Positions 55,598-64,000 of a DNA stretch of 64,000 nucleotides are shown piece after piece. A program made the position numbers and the translations under genes. The first letter of the stretch is position 1. Each line of letters begins with the position of its first letter. Below the pieces are notes generated by a model, which made no database searches, had not been told where the DNA came from, and saw only the letters and a program-made list of their open reading frames with translations. This stretch comes from Opitutia bacterium (GTDB taxonomy: Bacteria; Verrucomicrobiota; Verrucomicrobiia; Opitutales; Opitutaceae): positions 62,001 to 126,000 of the forward strand of contig JACPIT010000005.1 of NCBI GenBank assembly GCA_016187945.1, in the 5' to 3' direction.

Positions 55598-56463
55598 TTT
55601 GCCAGCTGCGTGTGCAGCCAGGCGTTCATCTGCGCGGCGTAGTCGGGCAGAAACTTTTCCCACGTGAGCAAACCGTGTGGAGCGCCGGGCAACACGATCA
55701 GATCGCAGGTGTTGCCGGCCGCGCGCAGCTTTTCCTGGAACGCACGCGACATCGCGAGCGGCACCGTCTTGTCGGCGTCGCCGTGAAGAATCAGGACCGG
55801 CGGCAAGCCGGGGCGCACGTGCTCGCTCGGCGAGTGGTCGCGGAGTTTCGCCTCCGTTTCGGGCGTCAACTCTTTCGCGATGTTGAAGAGCGCCTGCAAC
55901 GACGTGCTGGCGCCGCCGCGGTTGCGGGTGTCGGTCACGAGATCGGTGACCGGCGCGAAACCGACGACGGCTTGCACGCGCGTGCTCTCGTCCGCGAGCA
56001 CGCCGGCGAGGCACGCGAAGTGTCCGCCGGAGGAGTGGCCGACGAGCGCGATGCGCGACGAATCGCCGCGATACTCGGCGGCGTGCGCCTTCACCCAGCG
56101 AATCGCAGTCTGCACATCCTCGAAGCCCGCGGGCCAGCGGTGCGCGGGCGCGAGACGGTAATCGATCGAGAACCAGACGAACTGGCCCGCGCCGAACGCG
56201 GCGAACCACGGCGTGATGTCGGCGCCGTTGCCGGGCTTGTCGCTGCCGGATTTGCTGCCGCTGCTCCAGCCGCCGCCGTGCACGAGGATCGCGACGGGAA
56301 ACGGCCCCTCGCCGGCCGGCGTGCTCACGTCGAGTTTCAGGCTGACGCCGTCGGCGCGGCCGTATTCGACGTCGCGGAGGATGCGCGCTTCGGTCGCGCG
56401 GGCGCATTGAGCGGCGAGGCCGAGCAGAAGGAGGACCACGAACGAGCGGAGTGTTTTCATCAC
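55594..56463 (-). CDS. Alpha/beta hydrolase (carboxylesterase / BD-FAE-like)
   Basis: Signal peptide; VAILVHGGGWSSGSKSG; IALVGHSSGGHFACLAG; PVLILHGDADKTVPLA; LPGAPHGLL. Confidence 0.92.
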   Translation of the reverse strand: MMKTLRSFVVLLLLGLAAQCARATEARILRDVEYGRADGVSLKLDVSTPAGEGPFPVAILVHGGGWSSGSKSGSDKPGNGADITPWFAAFGAGQFVWFSIDYRLAPAHRWPAGFEDVQTAIRWVKAHAAEYRGDSSRIALVGHSSGGHFACLAGVLADESTRVQAVVGFAPVTDLVTDTRNRGGASTSLQALFNIAKELTPETEAKLRDHSPSEHVRPGLPPVLILHGDADKTVPLAMSRAFQEKLRAAGNTCDLIVLPGAPHGLLTWEKFLPDYAAQMNAWLHTQLAK

Positions 56464-56523
56464 GACAGCAGCAGGATTAACCCGGATGTTTCACCCGCAG
56501 AGCGAAGCGCGCGACGCAGCGTG

Positions 56524-56585
56524 GTAGCGGAATGCGTGAGAATTTCGCCGCTGCCGAGGTGCGAAAACCTTACGGTTTCCGCTAC
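56524..56585. repeat. Intergenic palindrome, family F
   Basis: gtagcggaatgcgtgagaatttcg ... cgaaaaccttacggtttccgctac. Confidence 0.8.
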
Positions 56586-56628
56586 GCTGGGAAATATCCG
56601 GGGGAACCAAGAAAGACACGAAGGGGGT

Positions 56629-56706
56629 TCTGTTCTCTGTGCGCTCTGTGGCCTCTGCGTTTGCTGTCCGGAATTTGAACACAGAGGACACAGAGATCGC
56701 AGAGGG
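56629..56706. repeat. Inverted repeat with 9-nt-periodic arms (CACAGAGGA)n
   Basis: ttctgttctctgtgcgctctgtggcctctgcg ... cacagaggacacagagatcgcagaggg. Confidence 0.85.
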
Positions 56707-56716
56707 TTTCATGCGG

Positions 56717-58696
56717 TCAGCGCCGGGGCAGGAGGCGGCGCACTTGCTCGAGACCTTGCTGCGCGCCGGGGTGTGCGGGCGCGAGTTCCAGCGCGGCTTC
56801 GAATTCGTCGCCGGCGTCGGCCACGCGGCCGAGTTCGAGGAGCAGCGAGCCGAGAATGTGATGCGCGTCGGGACTGTCGGGTTGCAACTCGACGGCGCGG
56901 CGGGCGTGCGGGAGCGCTTCGTTCGGGCGGCGGGCCACCGCGTAGACGAGAGCGGTCTTCAACTCGGCGTTGGCGTCGGCGGGAGCGGCACGGCGGGCCA
57001 GCTCGAGTTGCACGAGCGCTTCGGAGGTGCGACCGGAGTTGGCGAGCGCCCATCCGAAATTTACGCGGGCAACGACGAACTGGGGTTCGATTTCCAAGGC
57101 GCGGCGGAAGGCGGCGAGGCCAGCGTCGGCTTGCCCGAGCGCCATGAGGGAGACGCCGAGAGTGTTGTGGGCGGAGGCAAAGCGCGGCTGCAGTTGGACG
57201 GCGCGCTCGAGGAGCGGACGGGCCTCGGCGGGGCGACCGAGGCGGTTGAGCACGTTGCCGAGAGTGTTCAGGGTGTCGGGGTGGTCGGGCTTGAGTTCGT
57301 TGGAGCGCAGCAAATGCGGCAGCGCTTCGTCGGTGCGGCCGGCGTCGTCGAGCGCGACGCCGAGATTAAGTTGCGCGACCCAACTGTCGGGGTTGCGGGC
57401 CAGTGTGGATTCGTAGAGCGCGAACACGTCGCGGTAAGTGGCGCTTTGCTGCCAGGTGAGCGCGCCGGCGAACGCGAGGAGTGCGGTCGCCGCGACGGGG
57501 CCGCTCCATCGCGGCGCGGAGAGACGCTCCCATCCGCGCACCGCGAGCGCGCCGAGCAGCGCGATCATCGCGAGACTCGCGTGGTATTGGAAGTGATCGG
57601 CGACGTAGGAGAAGACGAACGGATAGACGTTCACGAAACCGAGCGCGGGAAACAGCATGCCGCCGAAGAGCAGAAATGCGGCGGGCAGCCCGCGTCCGCG
57701 TCCGCGGCGGCTCCACCACGCAAGCGCGCCGAGCAGCGCGAGCGCGGCGACGGGAAAGAGCCAGGGCGCGGCGGCGGCGGCATCGATCTGCCAGCGCGGG
57801 TAGAAGAAAATCAGCTCGGCCGGCCAAACGAGTTTGCCGAGGTAGAACCAGAAGATGCGCGCCGCAAGCAGGCCGCGCTCGATCGGGCCGAGGTGAAACT
57901 CCGCGCCTTGCGCGCCGATGCCGGCGCGCTCGAACCAGGCGGTGAAAAGCCCCGCTGCGATCCCGGCCGCGAACCACGGCAGCAGCGGCCGCACATCGTC
58001 GCGCCACGACACGCGGCCGCGCCGCCACCACGCGAGGACGAGCAACGCGGCGGGCAGCGTGGCGGTGACGGATTTCGTGAGCAGTGAGAGAACGAAGAGC
58101 GCGGTGGCGAGCGCGTAGGAACGCAGGCGTTTTGCCCGCTGCGGGCCGGAAGGCAGGCGGGACGCCTGCGCTACGGCGGAGCGAGCATCTTCGAAACGCA
58201 GCCAGGCGAGTGCGGCGGCGAGCAGGAAGACGAGCGAGAGCGTGTTCTTTTGTTCCGAAATCCACGCGACCGATTCGACGCACACCGGGTGCAACGCGAA
58301 CAGCAGACCCGCGAGCGTCGCGCCCGGCACGGCGAGGCGGCGCAGGAGCGCAACGAAGAGGCAGGCCGAGAGCGCGTGCCAGAGCACGTTGACGAGGTGA
58401 TAGCCGAGCGTGGCATCGCCCCAAAGCGCGTGTTCGAGCCAGAACGCCGAGTGGAGCACCGGGTAGTATTGCTGCGTCACGCCCGGCTCGAACCAGACGC
58501 GCAGCAGGCCGGACCACGATTGCAGCGCGGGGCTGGTGACGTGCCCGGCGTCGTCCCAGAGAAAATCGCCGCGGAGGCTCGGGAGGTAAGCGACGAAGGT
58601 GGCGAGCAGGCAGAGGGCGAAGATCGCGCCGAGCGGCCACTCGCGAGCCGGAGCTTCGGGGGCAGAGGGTGAAGCGGAACTTCGCGGTCGATTCAT
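56717..58696 (-). CDS. Multi-TM protein with C-terminal TPRs (TMTC-like)
   Basis: Hydrophobic N-terminus; FLWDDAGHVTSPALQSW; NTLGNVLNRLGRPAEARPLLERAVQLQP TPRs. Confidence 0.88.
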   Translation of the reverse strand: MNRPRSSASPSAPEAPAREWPLGAIFALCLLATFVAYLPSLRGDFLWDDAGHVTSPALQSWSGLLRVWFEPGVTQQYYPVLHSAFWLEHALWGDATLGYHLVNVLWHALSACLFVALLRRLAVPGATLAGLLFALHPVCVESVAWISEQKNTLSLVFLLAAALAWLRFEDARSAVAQASRLPSGPQRAKRLRSYALATALFVLSLLTKSVTATLPAALLVLAWWRRGRVSWRDDVRPLLPWFAAGIAAGLFTAWFERAGIGAQGAEFHLGPIERGLLAARIFWFYLGKLVWPAELIFFYPRWQIDAAAAAPWLFPVAALALLGALAWWSRRGRGRGLPAAFLLFGGMLFPALGFVNVYPFVFSYVADHFQYHASLAMIALLGALAVRGWERLSAPRWSGPVAATALLAFAGALTWQQSATYRDVFALYESTLARNPDSWVAQLNLGVALDDAGRTDEALPHLLRSNELKPDHPDTLNTLGNVLNRLGRPAEARPLLERAVQLQPRFASAHNTLGVSLMALGQADAGLAAFRRALEIEPQFVVARVNFGWALANSGRTSEALVQLELARRAAPADANAELKTALVYAVARRPNEALPHARRAVELQPDSPDAHHILGSLLLELGRVADAGDEFEAALELAPAHPGAQQGLEQVRRLLPRR

Positions 58697-58712
58697 CGGC
58701 AATATTCACTGT

Positions 58713-58775
58713 GTAGCGGAAGCCGTGAGGCTTTCGCGAGTGCCGAGGCGCGAAATTCTCACGAATTCCGCTATG
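58713..58775. repeat. Intergenic palindrome, family F
   Basis: gtagcggaagccgtgaggctttcgcgag ... cgaaattctcacgaattccgctatg. Confidence 0.8.
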
Positions 58776-59038
58776 CTGCGGCGCCGTTCAGGCCGTCCCG
58801 CGGGTGAGAGAAGCGGGATCATCGTCCGGGCAGCGAAGGGGTGGCGTTGCGGGCGGGCAAGTCGTTTCCCGATCGGGGATTTCTCCGCGGATCACGCGGA
58901 TAGGCGCGGGTGTTCGGTGTGTTTTTTCCGTCCACGTCGATCCGCGGTGTCCGCGGGAAATTTTCGGCCGAGTCGAAAAGAAAATCGCCGCCACTGCGGT
59001 GCGAGTGGCGGCGATGAAGTCGGTCGACGAACGGCGCG

Positions 59039-62000
59039 TTACAGCTCGAACGTCGCGGAGAGGATGAACTGTCGCGGATCGACGATGCGGTAGGTTGCAG
59101 CCCTGCCGTCGAAGAAGGCCTGCACCGCTTCGAGGCTGCCGCCGTCCTCGAAGACGTTCTTCACGTTGAGCTGGAACTTGGCACGCACCTTACCGTTGAA
59201 CATTCGCGTCGAATAGGTCGCGAACAGGTCGACGAAGGTCTCGGATGGCGAGTAGATCGGCCGGTTCGGATCGAGTTCGAGGATGCGGTTCGACGCCTGC
59301 GTGAGGTCCATGCCGTCCGTATAGCCGAGGCCGTAGAAGCCGATGGAGCCCTTGCTGGCGTAGCGCAACGAGCCACCGACGCTCAGGTTTTTGAGGATCT
59401 TGTTATCGCTCATGCCGGCCAGATTATACTTCGTGCTGAACTTGGCCTGGTATTCGCGGAGCTGGGGACGGGGGCGGCCGATGAGCGCGCGGAACACGGA
59501 CATCGGCGCGTTGACGTTGCCGGCGAAGTTCGTCGCGGCCGAGTTGGTCGCGTTGTAGCCGCCGTTGGTGTTACCCGAGGAGAATGCGCTGCCCAGGATA
59601 TTCCACCAGAGCAGGTGGCCCGTGGTGCCGGTGGGGATGCTGGTGGCGTTGATGGGCGTGGTCACGCCGTTGATGGTGGCCGTGGTCTGGGTATAGCGCG
59701 GATCCTCGAGGGTGGTCCAGATGGGCATGCGCGCGGCGATGTAATCGTCGACGGCAGCGCCCGCCGCGGTATTGATCGCCTGGGTCTTCGTGACCGAAGC
59801 GCTGACGGTCCAGTAGGGGGTGGGGTTGTAGTTGATTTCCAACTCGTGGCCCTTCGATTCCATATCGTTGACTGCGGCGTAGGTGCCGTTGGCGCCAATG
59901 GCCTTCAGTCCCACGTATTGCTCGAGGGGCATCTTGATGGCCGCGGCGATCTGCTCATCCGAAGCGGTGCCACCGGTGCCGGTCCCGCTCAGCCAGGCGG
60001 TGGCTTGTTTTCTCAGGTTCCACGCATCGTTCTGGACGAACCCTTCGTAGCGGAGGATGCGCTGGGCCATCGTGGAGATGTCGCCGTTGCGGAGGTTGAG
60101 CTGCAGCGTCTCGAACTTGGTGTAGCGGATGGAAAGCTTTCCGTCGAACAGCGTCAGCCAGAGACCGATGTCCTTGCTCGTGCCGGTCTGGTTGGGCAGT
60201 TTGTTGAGGAAGAGGTCGTAGGCGGGGCCCTGCGCGATGAAGTTATCGGATTTGTTGTAGGTGAGGCTGAGGCCGCCGACCGCTTCGGCGAAGAGCCGGG
60301 TCAGACCGGTGCCGTTTTGGATCGTGGACTGGACGACGCGCAAATCGCGGAACGGACGGGCGACGATCGAGGCGGTCTTGGTATTGCCTGAGGCCGTGCG
60401 CCAAGGGCCATCGAACTGATCGGCTTGCGCGCGATCGAACGAGCGGAGGTCAGAGGACAGCAGGGCGAGGGAGGAATTACGGTCATTCACGGTGTCCTTG
60501 CGCAGGCCGAAGGTGCCCACCAATTTGCCGTCGAAGAAGATGCTCTGGAGCACGCCGCCGTAGGTCTTCACGACCGTATTGAGGTTGGCGAGGCCGCCAC
60601 CGTAACCGGGCGTCCAACCCACCGTGGTAACATCCTTGAACATCTGGGAGGAAGACGGCCCCCAGACATACGGAACACTGGCTCCTTCCGGGAAGTAGTT
60701 CGGAGCATATTCGATGGGGCCGCCCACGGTGTTGCCGACGTAGTATTGCTCGTTGAGGCGGGCGTAGTTGTTCAACGGAGTCAGCGCGCCGGAGGAGTTC
60801 AAATAATTGGGATGAAGGTTGCTGTTGGTCTGGTAACCCAAGGGAGCATTCAGGCTCGCGTATCTTTGCTGGTAGGCCTGGTCGAGGCCCAGCGCCGTGT
60901 GGCGGTAGTTGTAGCTCCACGTCTTCTGATCCTTGTATTCGTAGTAGCCGAGAACCTGCTGAGTGCCGAGCCACTTGGTCAGGCCCTGATCTTGCGAGAA
61001 ATCGACGCGATAGACGGCTTGGGCGCGGGCGGTATCCCACAGCAAGGGCTTGTCGCGGAGATAGGGTTCGCTGCTCCGCAGGTAAGGCCGGCCGAAATAG
61101 GGGTTCGGCGTGCCGTCGAGATAGTGGGTGTTCACGTCGACCTGGAGCTGGCCGACGTTGCTGTTCACGCTCGCGGGGCCCATGGGTTGGTTTTCCAGTC
61201 GCTTGGCGTTCTCACGCAGATAGGTGGCTTGCGCGGCCAAGGTCTGCTTCGGCGTGTTGATGATGATCTGGTCGAGCTGGGCCATATAAGTATTCACGTT
61301 GTCCCAAGCCTTGCTGTTGCCCATCAGGTTGATTTCGGTCCAGTCGTAGATCGAACGGTCGGCAATGGGCCGGGCGACGGAGTTATACAGTGGCTGTTGG
61401 GTCGCAGTGTAAGTGTCCGACGGACCCGTGGTCAGGAGGCCGATGCCCACGGCCGAAGCCGAATACGGGTCGGTCGTGCCGTAATTATTGCCCGCCGGAG
61501 AACTCGGATTGCCGGTATACCGCGCATTGGTCCAATAGGGCGCCTCGCCGGTCGTGCCGATCTGGAACGGCGAGCGGGTCTCCGCACCGCCAGTTATAAA
61601 CGAGGGCGCCGACGAATACGGTGTGGTGGAGCCGACGACGTTGCCGTTACCCATGACTCGTCCATCGGCGAAGGTGACCAGGCGGGTGACGGGATTCCAG
61701 CCCGGTTGGCCGGCCTTGAACCAATCGGTGTAGTAGTCGCGCGGCGTGGTGTAGTTGGGCCGCACCGAGGTATTCTTGTAGTTATACCACGAGACCGCGA
61801 TGGTCGTATTCTTGAACGGCTGGGCCTTCACCTGGAAGCTGAGGCGGTCGGCATCCTCGCCGGAAGGTTTGCGGATGAAACCGGTGTGTTGCTTCGCGTA
61901 GCTGGCGCGCACGGCGAGCTTGTTGCGGAAAAGCATGCGATTCACGTCGAGCGAGCCGCGCCAGCCGCCGTAGCTGTCGGCGCGCGTCTCAATGCGCGTG

Positions 62001-62668
62001 AAGTCCCGGGTGACGTTAGCGGTCGCCGGCACCTGGTTGACGGTGCCGGAGGCATTGCCCAAGCCGAAGATGTTGGCGTTCGGACCGCGGCTCAGTTCCA
62101 GCGAATCCATCCAGAGCGGGTCCACCGGCACGCGGCCGGACATCGCGATGTTGTTGAACGCGATGTTGGCGTTGCCGATGCCGCGCACGCGATTGGCGTT
62201 GTTCGGATTGAGGGCCACGTTGTCGACGACCGCACCGGTGCGATCCGTGACGAAGTCGGAATAGGAGCTGATGCCCTCGGTGCTGGCCATGTGATCGAAC
62301 ACGTCGTTGATGTCGATCATCGCGAAGTCCTGCATCTGTTCCTTCGTCATCACCGTGATCGACTGGCCGAGATCCTCGATCTTCGAGTTCAGGCGCGTGC
62401 CCGACATCGTGTTCGAGGCGAAATAGCCCTTGTTGTTCGCCTTTACTTCGAAGGGCGACAACACGACGGCTTCGTCCTTTTTCGCGGCCGCATCGGTGGC
62501 GGCGGTGTTGGCATCGGTGAGCTTCGAAGCCGGCTCTTGCGGCGCGGGCGCGGCGGCGGCCGACGCGGGAGCCGATTGCGCGAACGCCGAGCCCGTCCAG
62601 GCGGCGAAGGCCAGCAGCGCAAGGTTGAGCGCGCGCTGCGAGGTGTGCAGTCGATTACGGTGTTTCAT
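59039..62668 (-). CDS. TonB-dependent receptor
   Basis: Signal peptide; VVLSPFEVKANNKGYFASNTMSGTRLNSKIEDLGQSITVMTKEQMQDF plug; C-terminal FILSATFEL. Confidence 0.93.
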   Translation of the reverse strand: MKHRNRLHTSQRALNLALLAFAAWTGSAFAQSAPASAAAAPAPQEPASKLTDANTAATDAAAKKDEAVVLSPFEVKANNKGYFASNTMSGTRLNSKIEDLGQSITVMTKEQMQDFAMIDINDVFDHMASTEGISSYSDFVTDRTGAVVDNVALNPNNANRVRGIGNANIAFNNIAMSGRVPVDPLWMDSLELSRGPNANIFGLGNASGTVNQVPATANVTRDFTRIETRADSYGGWRGSLDVNRMLFRNKLAVRASYAKQHTGFIRKPSGEDADRLSFQVKAQPFKNTTIAVSWYNYKNTSVRPNYTTPRDYYTDWFKAGQPGWNPVTRLVTFADGRVMGNGNVVGSTTPYSSAPSFITGGAETRSPFQIGTTGEAPYWTNARYTGNPSSPAGNNYGTTDPYSASAVGIGLLTTGPSDTYTATQQPLYNSVARPIADRSIYDWTEINLMGNSKAWDNVNTYMAQLDQIIINTPKQTLAAQATYLRENAKRLENQPMGPASVNSNVGQLQVDVNTHYLDGTPNPYFGRPYLRSSEPYLRDKPLLWDTARAQAVYRVDFSQDQGLTKWLGTQQVLGYYEYKDQKTWSYNYRHTALGLDQAYQQRYASLNAPLGYQTNSNLHPNYLNSSGALTPLNNYARLNEQYYVGNTVGGPIEYAPNYFPEGASVPYVWGPSSSQMFKDVTTVGWTPGYGGGLANLNTVVKTYGGVLQSIFFDGKLVGTFGLRKDTVNDRNSSLALLSSDLRSFDRAQADQFDGPWRTASGNTKTASIVARPFRDLRVVQSTIQNGTGLTRLFAEAVGGLSLTYNKSDNFIAQGPAYDLFLNKLPNQTGTSKDIGLWLTLFDGKLSIRYTKFETLQLNLRNGDISTMAQRILRYEGFVQNDAWNLRKQATAWLSGTGTGGTASDEQIAAAIKMPLEQYVGLKAIGANGTYAAVNDMESKGHELEINYNPTPYWTVSASVTKTQAINTAAGAAVDDYIAARMPIWTTLEDPRYTQTTATINGVTTPINATSIPTGTTGHLLWWNILGSAFSSGNTNGGYNATNSAATNFAGNVNAPMSVFRALIGRPRPQLREYQAKFSTKYNLAGMSDNKILKNLSVGGSLRYASKGSIGFYGLGYTDGMDLTQASNRILELDPNRPIYSPSETFVDLFATYSTRMFNGKVRAKFQLNVKNVFEDGGSLEAVQAFFDGRAATYRIVDPRQFILSATFEL

Positions 62669-62710
62669 AGGGGGGTGGGTTTGCTGTGCTTGCTAAAGGG
62701 AGAAACGCGC

Positions 62711-64000
62711 TCACGGCTGGCGCGGCGCGGCAGGAAAAGGTTTCCCATCGACGGTGAGTCCGGTGACGGCGTCCAAAACGAAGGTCTCGCCCCGCGCGGG
62801 CGAAATCGCGCAGCGGCGGAACGCGATGTCGCGTGCGTGCGTGGCAAGCACGCCGCGCTCGGCGACGATCGCGCAGTCCTCGAACGCGACGTTCTGCACC
62901 GGCGAGGCGGGCAGCCCCGTGATGCGCACCGCGACGGGCGCGCCGCTGGCGGCGACTTTGCGCACGGTGATGTTGCGGAAAGTGGGCGGCGCGGGGTTCA
63001 CGATCGCGCTCGTGTCGGACGAGTAATCCATGTTGAGGATCGCGAATTCGTATTTCAGGTCGCGCGCGGTGACGTTTTCCACCCAGACGTTCTCCACCAC
63101 GCCGCCGCGACCGGGGCGCGATTTGATGCGCAGCACGCGATCGGTGCCGTCGAAATCGCAATCGTGCAGGTAGACGTTGCGCACGTCGCCGGACATCTCG
63201 CTGCCGATCACGATGCCGCCGTGGCCGCGTCGGCTCGTGCAGTGGCGCATGACGACGTTCTCGGTCGGCCGCGCGACGCGCCAGCCGTCCTCGTTGTAGC
63301 CGGACTTGAGCACGACGCAGTCGTCGCCGGTGGAGAACGTGCAGTGCTCGACGAGGACGTTGCGACAGGAATCGGGATCGAGGCCGTCGTTGTTCGGGCC
63401 GTCGGTGTCGACGTTCACGCGGCGGACGATGACGTTCTCGCAGTAAACCGGATGCAGTGTCCAATTCGGGCCGCCGCCGATGGTGAAGCCCTCGAGCAGC
63501 ACGTTGCGGCACTCGACGAACGACACGAAGCTCGGGCGGATCGCCGCTTCGCGCGTGCCGAAGACGCGCTGCTCGACCGGCACGCCTTTGGCACCGGCGG
63601 CGAAGAGCGCGCGGCTCTCGGATTTTTTCCACGCCCACCACGCCGCGCCGTTGCCGTCGAGCCGGCCGGGGCCGGTGATGGCGACGTTCTCGCAACCGCG
63701 CGCGTAGATCAGCGGCGAGTAGTTGAAGCACTCGATCCCGCCGACGCGCACGAAGACCGGCGGCAGGTAATCCTCGAACACGTCGCTGAACACCACGACC
63801 GCGCCGGCGGCGAGATGCAGCTCGATGTTGCTGCGCAGATGAATCGGCCCGGTGAGCCAGCGGCCCGCGGGCACGACGACGCGACCGCCGCCCGCCTGCG
63901 CGAGCGCCTCGATCGCGCGCGCGAAGGCTGCGGTGTTCTTCGTCTTGCCGTCCGGCACCGCGCCGTGCTCGACGATGCTGACGCTGCGCGCGGGAAATTG
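62711..64000 (-). CDS. GH28 polygalacturonase-family protein, 5' end outside window
   Basis: GAVPDGKTKNTAAFARAI; NVDTDGPNNDGLDPDSCRNVLVEHCTFSTGDDCVVLKSG; GHGGIVIGSEMSG; frame open to window end. Confidence 0.93.
   Translation of the reverse strand, partial: QFPARSVSIVEHGAVPDGKTKNTAAFARAIEALAQAGGGRVVVPAGRWLTGPIHLRSNIELHLAAGAVVVFSDVFEDYLPPVFVRVGGIECFNYSPLIYARGCENVAITGPGRLDGNGAAWWAWKKSESRALFAAGAKGVPVEQRVFGTREAAIRPSFVSFVECRNVLLEGFTIGGGPNWTLHPVYCENVIVRRVNVDTDGPNNDGLDPDSCRNVLVEHCTFSTGDDCVVLKSGYNEDGWRVARPTENVVMRHCTSRRGHGGIVIGSEMSGDVRNVYLHDCDFDGTDRVLRIKSRPGRGGVVENVWVENVTARDLKYEFAILNMDYSSDTSAIVNPAPPTFRNITVRKVAASGAPVAVRITGLPASPVQNVAFEDCAIVAERGVLATHARDIAFRRCAISPARGETFVLDAVTGLTVDGKPFPAAPRQP

Overview
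High-GC bacterial chromosome segment. I infer Opitutaceae/Verrucomicrobiota from TonB-receptor style, gene content and abundant intergenic palindromes; no marker gene was checked. About 45 CDS are supportable, most of them housekeeping or transport genes. Main blocks: (i) HME-RND metal efflux operon with an unusually short adaptor, 1.2-6.6 kb; (ii) a lower-GC insert with a class III nucleotidyl cyclase plus a 67-aa ORF, 17.4-18.9 kb; (iii) a bacillithiol-type cluster with bshA, bshB and a short protein carrying BshC-like GQQ/DHD motifs, 33.9-36.7 kb; (iv) tmRNA (ssrA, 45.5 kb) followed by an accessory island with HipBA and a RelE-like gene overlapping a Shedu/DUF4263 nuclease-like gene, 46.1-48.8 kb; (v) a pectin-oriented region with a giant PL4-like multidomain protein, alpha/beta hydrolase, TonB receptor and GH28, 49-64 kb. 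Many families of imperfect intergenic inverted repeats are present. Some have arms made of 7-, 9- or 10-nt periodic units, some are nested in each other, and some supply stop codons of adjacent genes. All family calls are by eye from the sequence; no searches were run.
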